DNA of 64,000 bases from Theobroma cacao (Eukaryota > Streptophyta > Magnoliopsida > Malvales > Malvaceae), in the NCBI RefSeq assembly GCF_000208745.1, contig NC_030851.1, positions 35,752,550 to 35,816,549 of the forward strand, given 5' to 3'. Each line of letters opens with the position of its first letter. Within the stretch, counting starts at the first letter, position 1. Made by a program: the position numbers and the translations under genes. This document shows positions 57,100 to 64,000 of this stretch, piece by piece. Below the pieces are notes generated by a model, which saw nothing but the letters and a program-made list of their open reading frames with translations, was not told where the DNA came from and searched no databases.

Positions 57100-57780
57100 G
57101 GAGCTGCAAAAGTAGGGATATTGAAAAGATATGGGATTATGATCATTTGGACTGGGTTTATAATGTGGCAATCGATAGGTTTTAAGGTATTCTGATGTTT
57201 TGGATAAACAATTCTTCTAGAAATTCAATGTGGAAATTATGGACAAGTTTATCATAGTCCAAGGAAGATGGTGCTTCCATAATTTCAACTATATTATAGG
57301 TAATGTATATGCTCCTTATAGTGCGGATGATAAGAAGGTTTAATGGAGGGAACTACTTCATTTGAAAGAGGCCATGGATGGACACTAGTACTTGGCAAAG
57401 ATTTCAACATTGGTAAAACTCCTTAAGAAAGAAAAAATTGTAGTATAGAAAGTATTGGGATCGATGATTTCGATTAAAAATTTACTCAAAGTGAATTGCT
57501 TGATTTGCCACTATAAAGGAAAACATTCACTTGGTTTAAAATTAGATCGAAGAAAAAGTAGACTTGATCGATTCCTTATTTCTTTGGAATGGTTGTTATC
57601 TTTCAAGAATATTTTCTAGTATGGTTTAAAAAGAACAATTTTCAATCATTTTCCAGTGTTGTTATTTTTCAAGATAGTTAATTAGAGTGCACAACCTTTA
57701 AAATTCTTCGATTATTGGTCCATAAAGAAAAATTTTAGGGTAAAAATCAAAGAGAAATGGAGCTCATTTGAGGTGCATGA
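57100..57780 (+). pseudogene. LINE B endonuclease, degraded
   Basis: Remnants of the AP-type endonuclease: a GNVYAPYS-like block at 57,300-57,325, LGKDFNIG at 57,393-57,416 (catalytic D-x-N kept, one neighbour changed), and LPL.GK.FTWF and SRLDRFLISLEW-like sequence at 57,505-57,595 in shifting frames. The latter block also exists in copy A at 5,790-5,885, while the N-terminal part is absent from A. Confidence 0.75.
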
Positions 57781-57789
57781 TAGACCAAG

Positions 57790-58680
57790 CTTTTAATTAA
57801 CGATCAAACTATTAGATTGGATATTTTCATAAAGTAGTGGAACAGATCAATGTTTGATAATGTAAATGAAAGTAATGCTTGATTAAAGGAAAAAATGGTA
57901 GGCCTAGACAACATTGGTGATTTAAGGGAGCTAACTAAAGAAGAAGTACAACTAAAAAGTTCTTTAGTTCAAAAGTTACTGAAAGCAAATAGAAATAAAG
58001 AATCGATTTGGAGACAAAAGGTAAGATATTTTCATTTATTAGAGAAGGAGACAAAACCACAAGGTTTTTTCACTACAAAGCAAAAGCAAGAGCCCAAAGA
58101 AAAGATATAGAATATTTAGGAATGAAAGTTCAATTTTAAACTCGAATGAGATTAAGAAAGCAATTATTCTAAATTCTAAAGAGTTATACAATACTAACTA
58201 ATGGCTAAGACTCGAAATTGATGATTTAAATTTTAAGGAAATAAGTAAACAAGATGCACTGAAATCTGAAGTCGTTATTCACGATGAATGAATTGATGGT
58301 AGTTGTATATGAGTGTTATGGCTTAAAAATGTTAAGTCCGGATGGCTTTAACTTCAATTTTTCAGGAAGTCTTGGTCATTGTTAGGAGAGGAAATATTGG
58401 GATTTGTTATTGATTTTCAACGTAAAAGGAAGTTGGAAAAAATAGTAAACTCATTTTCATTGCAATCATATTAAAAATTGCCAGTCCATAGTCTTTAAGT
58501 GACTTTTGACCAATTAGTTTAGTGAGCTCATTGTATAAAATCTAGGCAAAACTATTGACAAATAGATTGAAATTGGTATGTAATTATGTCTTAAGTGAAA
58601 CTTAGAGTGCATTTGTGAGTAATAGCCAAATTATGGAAGAGATTCTGCTAGCCAATGAGATTATTCATTACATGACAAAC
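57790..58680 (+). pseudogene. LINE B reverse transcriptase, first part
   Basis: 57,895-58,110 carries the connector upstream of RT (LRELTKEEVQLKSSLVQKLL, SIWRQKVRYF). 58,310-58,680 carries the RT fingers, including SPDGF-like, PI.LVSSLYKI.AKLLTNRL-like and a NSQIMEEILLANEIIH block. The palm continues after the inserted fragment at 60,446. Confidence 0.75.
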
Positions 58681-58681
58681 A

Positions 58682-60445
58682 ATTTTATAGTGAGATCTTC
58701 GGTAAGTTGTCTAATGTCATCCTTGTTGAGAAAAGAAAGGATAAACTCATATTGGAGCATGATCCGAAAAATGTTTTCCCAGTTAAACATTTTGCTTATT
58801 ACTTAATTATTATCCAAAAGAGCAAAAAGTATGGTTCTACTCCTTATGAAAATTATCCATTCCTCCCAAGGTTCAATGTTTCTTATGGTTGGTAATTCTC
58901 AATTCCATTCCCTCAAAGAATTTTCTTGCCTTCCTTAATGTTCATTTCCTAGCTGATTAGATGGCATGCTCTTGGTGTGGCTTGGTGGAGGAATTATGCT
59001 CCCATATTTTATTGGTATGTAACTTTAGTTAGAGAGTTTAGGACCTTGTTATTCAATGGTGGGGCATTTTATGGTTTTCGCTTTCTTCGTTTGCCTTTTT
59101 TATTCAAGCATGGGCCGATTGCCTATCTTTTGGCTAGGTACGTAAACATTGGATGATAGTATATGGTAATACTTTTTGGTCACTTTGGCTTGCGCAAATG
59201 AAACGATTTTTTTAGACAAATTATGAGAACCAAGTGAAGTTCGTTTCCTCATTAAAATGAAGTCTTTGCTATGGATACGAGCAAGTGAAGGTCAAAATTA
59301 TATTGATGACATAGGTTGGTGGATGGAACCCCGTTTTGTAAAGTATGATCGTAGCTATCTGTTATCTCGTCTTCATATCTCATGGTAGCCCCATTTATTT
59401 AGGGAAATTCAACATTGATGGCTCCGCTAGAGGCAAGCCAAAGCCCTTTAGTTGTCGTGGGGTACTAAGAACTCGGATGGTATTGTCCTTGGTATATTTT
59501 TTGGTCCTTTTGGATGTCAAAACTCTAATTATGTGAAAACTATGACAATACTTCATGCACCTTACCTCTTATCATTTTCTTCCTACATGGGATTTAAAGT
59601 GACAATTGAATCCGACTCCAAGACTACACTTTCATGGGCAAACAATGTTAATCAAAGGCCCTAGAAATTATGGCTCACCCTAAATGGGATTAATGCTCTC
59701 AAACTCTCAATTGATGGAATCTCATTTGCTCATGTGTTTAGAGAAGGTAACTCCTTCGTAGATTCTTTGGCTAAGTATGGGGTTCACAAAATCTCCATAT
59801 TTTTTACCTTGTGGTAACAACTTCTCTCTCCCTTTGATTTCTTGTTGTTATCCATTAAGGATGGCTTTAGAGTTTCATTATGTGTTGTTTTGGCTTGCTT
59901 TACTGTAGTTGTTGAAAGCTTTTAGTTTTGGTTTATTTTTGATTTTGTGGCCTTGTTGTAAGCTTTTGTTTTCTTACGATCGCTTTTTTCTTTTCTGATC
60001 CTTTGCCATTCCTCATCATTTCATGATATTATGAATCTTTCTGCATTTTTTATTTATTGTTAGCATGGATGCATAATGATGGTTCTTCTTGGCATTTATG
60101 GTTGATGCTTGGTTTATACTTTTTTACTATCCTCTTGTGTTTTGCCTTGATTTCTTTGTTTTGATCCTTTGATTAGCTGGTTATGGCTTTGGTTGTCTTG
60201 CTTTTTTTCCTTTGCTCCTCAATGTCTTTGCTTACCTTGTAAGCGCAGGCAATCCTACTGCTTTTATGGCATGCTCTTTGATGCTCCTTGCCAGGCCCTA
60301 GATTCTACACTTTTGTTCCATCGATTAGTTTTTTCCTGTTTTCATTGTTTGTATAACAAATTATGCTTCAGCATCCATGGACGGTCATCAAACATGTCTT
60401 ATCTTTTTTCATTAATATAATTTCCTTTTGGTTGAACACAAAAGA
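58682..60445 (+). mobile_element. Foreign LINE 3' fragment in LINE B (zf-RVT plus RNase H)
   Basis: About 1.76 kb absent from LINE A at the homologous point (A reads straight through at about 6,945-6,980). It encodes a zf-RVT remnant with CSWCGLVEELCSHILLVC at 58,968-59,025. It then encodes an RNase H-type domain at 59,400-59,815: KFNIDGSARGKP, GFKVTIESDSKTTLSWANN, VFREGNSFVDSLAKYG. A 600 bp 3' UTR ends in AATATAATTTCC and an A-rich tail (60,440-60,452). 5'-truncated LINE in the same orientation as its host. Left border approximate. Confidence 0.8.
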
Positions 60446-60969
60446 AAAAATGGAATGAAGGGCAAGTAACGATCAAACTTGACTTTAAGAAGGCTTATTT
60501 TTCCTTGAATTAGGGGGTTCCTAATATTAGTGATGGAAAGGATGGGCTTTGGGGACAAATAGAAAAATGGATTTTCGAATGCATTTCCACACTAAGGGTG
60601 GTAGTGTTAATGGATTGTTTAAGGCGTTTTCAATAAAGAAAGCACTTAGGTAGGGGATCCCATATCTCTATTCTTATTTATTTTGGTTGTCGAGGTATTA
60701 TACCTTATGCTTCTTCAGGCATACGTCCTAAAGTTGTTTTAATGGATTAAACTAATACAGATAAGAATGAGAGTATCCATTCGTAATTTATGGATGATAT
60801 GATGATTTTTATGGAAAGAGTTTGAGAAACAGCCAACATTAGAATAATTTTTTAATGTTTAAAGTTGATCTTGAGTTTAAAGATAAATTTTGGGAAATTA
60901 TGTGTGTACCACCTTATGGGAATTGAGGAGACAGTTGGAAGGGCAATGGCAAATATATTAGCAAGAATG
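60446..60969 (+). pseudogene. LINE B reverse transcriptase, palm
   Basis: IKLDFKKAY at 60,472-60,500 (first catalytic Asp) and KAFSIKKALR.GDPISLFLF at 60,625-60,680 are followed by FMDDMMIFME with the double aspartate near 60,783. The block aligns with 6,978-7,470 of LINE A. Confidence 0.8.
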
Positions 60970-62088
60970 GAGTCCACTTTTAACTACAAAGCATCGGATG
61001 TTGATGAAATTGTGTTTTTAATCAAAATGCACACTATGTTTTGAATCAAACCAATAAAAGAAGGGGAACATATTAATGAAAATGGGAGGTAGTCGAAGCT
61101 TGGAAGCTCAATCTTATGAAAAGAATGTTGAAAGCTAGAAGTACAGCAACAAGGTTTCCACCAACTGAGTTGAAATTTAACGTGGAAGGATCTTTCTAGG
61201 GAAAATCGGAACTGGTTGGTTGTGGGGGAGTTCTTAGGGACATGGACGGAAATATAAAAGGTATTTTTGATGGCCCATTGGGAGAACAGGACTCAAACTT
61301 TGCGAAAGTTATGGCCATATTTTACACACTAAAACTGGTCGCTACCACAACATGGAAGGGTAATAAAAAGCTGTTGGTGGAGTCCAATTCAACAATGGCA
61401 TTGTCTTGGGTTAACTAAGGTAACTTTTGTCCTTGGAAAATGTGGAAGATGTTTAATGAAATTGATTGTCTTTGTAACAACAATGGGAGCATTTCATTTA
61501 TGCACACGCTACGTGAGGCAAACTCTACGGTGGACTCTCTTGCAGGGTTTGGAGTGGACCGTAATGATATGTTTTTCACATGGTGGTAAAACTTTGATTT
61601 CTTTTATGTTCATTGCCAAAGATGGGCTTGAAGCTTTCTATACACGAGTATAGTTCCTATTTTTTTTTGCTAAGGAAGTTATTGTTGATGGTTGGTGATG
61701 ATTTTAGACCCTACTGTTGTTGGGAAATGCTATGATACAGATGGTAATATATTCTGAGGCTTAATTATTGTGCCGCTGCTCTAGTTGCCTGAATATTTTT
61801 ATGTGTCAATGTTGGAATGTTGTCACAAGGGATTGAGTAAGGTTTCAGGTTGTTACTATAAGGTATGTTACGGTTCTGTATTGCATAAAGCTGAGAAACA
61901 AAGAAAGTTAGTTTTTTGGCTATTTTTATGTATAGGTCTATCTTGGTGGGTTACACACCTTTAGGATGATAAATCATCCATTGTACTAAGACTAGTACTT
62001 TTTGTAATCAGTTCCTTGGATATGTTTTGCTTATTAATACAATGACTTACTTTTAACTGAGAAAAAAAAAGAGGAAAAGATATTACAA
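60970..62088 (+). mobile_element. Second foreign LINE 3' fragment in LINE B (RNase H)
   Basis: About 1.1 kb absent from LINE A at 7,470-7,480. It encodes an RNase H-type domain at 61,165-61,600: LKFNVEGSF, ELVGCGGVLRDMDGNIKGIF, NKKLLVESNSTMALSWVN, TLREANSTVDSLAGFGVDRN. A 3' UTR follows, ending TTATTAATACAATGACTTAC and an A-rich tail (62,062-62,071). The host sequence ATATTA near 60,956 and 62,081 may be a diverged target duplication. Confidence 0.8.
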
Positions 62089-62855
62089 TGTAGAATGGGA
62101 TTGATTCCATTTTCATGTCTTGGTGTTCCACTTAAGGCTAATCCAAGAAGCCTTTGAACATGGGAATTGGTAATACAAAAATTCAAAGATAGGCTTGCCT
62201 TATAGAAAAGGAGATACTTATAATTTAAAGGTCGAATTGCTATAATAAATTTGGTTCTATATTCATTCCTTGTATAGTACTTATCGGTTGTTCAAGCCCT
62301 TTAAAGAGTGATTAGAAAAGTAGGCTAGTTGAGAAGAGCTTTTCTTTATGGTGGCAACTAGAATTCAAAAAAGATTGCGAAGGTGAAATAGGATGTAGTA
62401 TGTAAACCAAAAGTGTTGAGGGGTTTAGGTCTAATCTTCACAATAAGAACTTAGCAATGTTAGGAAAATGGTTGTGAGAATATAGGGTTAAACTGGTGCT
62501 TTATGGAGAAAGTTAATTTTTATTAAATACAAGGAAGAAATTCGATATTGGTTGCCTTCAAATGAGCACATGGAGAGGATGTCAAATGTTTGGAGAAATA
62601 TTGTGAGGTTACCAGACAATGAGGGGGTGGATAAGATTGTGGGTCAAAATGGGTGTAAATGGATGGTGGGAAATGAAAGTGATGTGTTCTGCCAGTTGGA
62701 TAAATAGGCTTCCTCAAATCCTTTCTATATGCTGTTTCAAAGGCTCTTTAGTCTTCACTCTAGCAATTGGCAAAAAGCTCAAAGTAGTAGAGGCATGGAC
62801 TAATGGTGGGCAATGGAAGTTGCAATTTAGAAGAATTCTTTTTGAATGAGAAAAA
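62089..62855 (+). pseudogene. LINE B post-RT region
   Basis: KFKDRLALW-like, LF.GR-like and NAMLGKWLWE-like thumb sequence (62,090-62,490) is followed by VGNESDVFCQLDKW-like and NGGQWKLQFRRILFE-like blocks (62,655-62,850), the pre-zf-RVT tract of plant LINEs. It stops at the CT-rich junction. Confidence 0.7.
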
Positions 62856-63480
62856 GATTCCTTCTCTCTCTTTCTTTCTTTCTCTCCTTTCTCCCCTTTG
62901 CTGCTGGCGCTACCTTTTCTCACTCTCCTTTCGTCAATCTCCCTCTCTCCCTCGCTCCAGCAACAACCTTTCGTCTTCTCTTCTCCCTCTCTTCCTTGTC
63001 CCTAATCGGTGGTTTCTCACCTCTCTCTCTAAACCCCCAAAAAGCTGCTACCTTTCCTCTCTTTACTCACCCAAACCGGTACCTCAAACCCCCCCTTTTC
63101 CTCCCTCTACCCGACGGCTCAAACCCCAATTTTTTTTAATTTTTTCTTTTTTTTGAACCTTGGTTCTATGGTGGCTAGGATAGAATAGTTGCTAGAAAAG
63201 CTAGGGATTTTTTATTGTTGTTGTTGGATCTATTTTTTTTTTTTTGAAAGATTGGTTTTTTTAGTTTTTTGCCTGAATTCTCTATTTTTTTTTAACCAGA
63301 GTTTTAGGGTTTTTATATAATCCAATTCTCCAAGGCAATCATGCTCTTCTCAGCATGATTTCAGGATGGGTGGCCTTAAAGTCAAAGAAAATCGCTGGGA
63401 GGTGACCCCTAGATCAGTTGCCCCAAAGAGCATTAAATGCTTTAAAGGCAGTTTGACAACGGAGGCCTCTTTGTTTTTTT
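62856..63480. other. CT-rich unassigned sequence
   Basis: Abrupt change to pyrimidine-rich DNA (62,860-63,125), then T-rich sequence. It resembles a retrotransposon leader or gene 5' UTR, but neither can be shown. Overlapping frames of about 100-117 codons are low complexity. Confidence 0.4.
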
Positions 63481-64000
63481 TTTTCTCCTTTTTTTTTAAA
63501 TTTTAAATTTATTATTATTTTTATATTATTATATAAAAAAGGTGTCTACATTACCGATAATGCCATGACAAGTTTTTGATTTAATTAAAAAAAATTTTTT
63601 AAAAAAAATTAAAAGGATTTTATAATTAAAATATTTCTCATGAAGAGTAATGCATAAATATGTTGGGACTCTCTGTTCTGGGTTGGGTTGAGCAGGTAAA
63701 GTCCTTTTTTTAAAACGTACAAGCAATAAAACCTGAAACCCTTTACGTGGAGTTCAATTAAATCATGTTCTAGATTATTTTCGACAACATACAAAATAAT
63801 TTTTGTCAAACCCTGCTTTGTAAAATAATTATAATGTCATTCAAATACTCGATAGAATGTTTGTATATTTAGAAAATTCGAGAAATCGTTAAAAGCAGAT
63901 ATTGCCCCTAATGGTACTATTGAGTCGATTAAGCCTCGAACTAGTTCCAATAGGAATTTTAAGGTGAAATTAAGAGTTTCACAGTTCAGGGATGACTCAA
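63481..64000. other. LTR-like sequence at the right edge
   Basis: AT-rich followed by ACTATTGAGTCGATTAAGCC and GGTGAAATTAAGAGTTTCAC, a texture common in plant Gypsy LTRs. No terminal structure visible in the window. Confidence 0.35.

Larger units (their letters stand above)
54131..62855 (+). mobile_element. LINE copy B, L1-type, with nested insertions
   Basis: Decayed non-LTR retrotransposon on the + strand, a paralogue of copy A. Native parts are ORF1 (54,200-56,600), endonuclease (about 57,100-57,780), and reverse transcriptase to zf-RVT linker (57,790-58,680, 60,446-60,970, 62,090-62,855). It is interrupted by a TRIM (55,766-56,153) and two foreign LINE fragments (about 58,682-60,445 and 60,970-62,088). 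Copy A is uninterrupted at those two RT sites, which fixes the borders. The catalytic box reads FMDDMMIF near 60,783-60,808. Similarity ends at about 62,855, where CT-rich sequence begins. Confidence 0.85.

Noticed and set aside
62803..63156. Overlapping frames of 97-117 codons, Ser/Leu/Pro-rich
   Set aside because: Low-complexity translation of CT-rich DNA in two frames. No domain and no promoter evidence.
1..64000. tRNA, rRNA or microRNA genes
   Set aside because: The only tRNA-like matches are primer binding sites beside LTRs. No cloverleaf or rRNA core sequence was recognised by eye. A tRNAscan or Infernal run would settle it.

Overview
This window is nuclear DNA from a flowering plant, most likely a eudicot; I cannot name the family. 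It is AT-rich and packed with retrotransposons of plant type: Copia and Ty3/Gypsy elements primed by initiator tRNA-Met, non-LTR LINEs, a TRIM and solo LTRs. Only one intact host gene is visible, a two-exon gene of the MLP / Bet v 1 family at 51,198-52,609 (+) with a TATA box. No rRNA, tRNA, CRISPR or bacterial-type operon was seen.

Layout. 1-9,320: a decayed LINE (copy A, +) broken by a 4.66 kb Copia element on the minus strand (588-5,243, TSD GAATC) and by an LTR-like insert (7,610-9,265). 9,321-10,682: AT-rich spacer, including a segment (9,548-9,900) that is duplicated upstream of the MLP gene. 10,688-13,402: a solo LTR with TSD CCATG. 13,743-23,013: a non-coding LTR element of LARD type (minus), with a truncated left LTR, a 4.4 kb interior without recognisable coding domains, and a 2.84 kb right LTR. 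These LTRs and the solo LTR carry a repeated GC-rich palindrome. 23,014-27,290: LINE D (minus). 27,301-36,430: the 3' tail, minisatellite and LTR of a Tat-like Gypsy element, split by a complete chromovirus at 28,134-33,692 (TSD CTTGG).

36,431-38,700: AT-rich sequence with nothing assigned. 38,705-40,250: an element with long inverted arms. 40,262-48,725: LINE C (minus), with RRM, endonuclease, RT and zinc-finger remnants and an internal deletion that removes the RT catalytic box. 48,726-51,100: intergenic DNA, then the MLP gene to about 52,770. 53,405-54,130: two LINE 3' ends pointing in opposite directions. 54,131-62,855: LINE B (+), a paralogue of copy A, carrying a 388 bp TRIM and two other 5'-truncated LINE fragments that encode RNase H domains. 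62,856-64,000: CT-rich and LTR-like sequence running off the edge.

The elements do not cooperate as a pathway. The window is a layered insertion record in which pairs of related copies (LINE A and B, the LTR pairs, solo LTR and LARD) allow boundaries to be read directly. All transposon reading frames are broken by stops or frameshifts. Similarities and percentages come from reading by eye.
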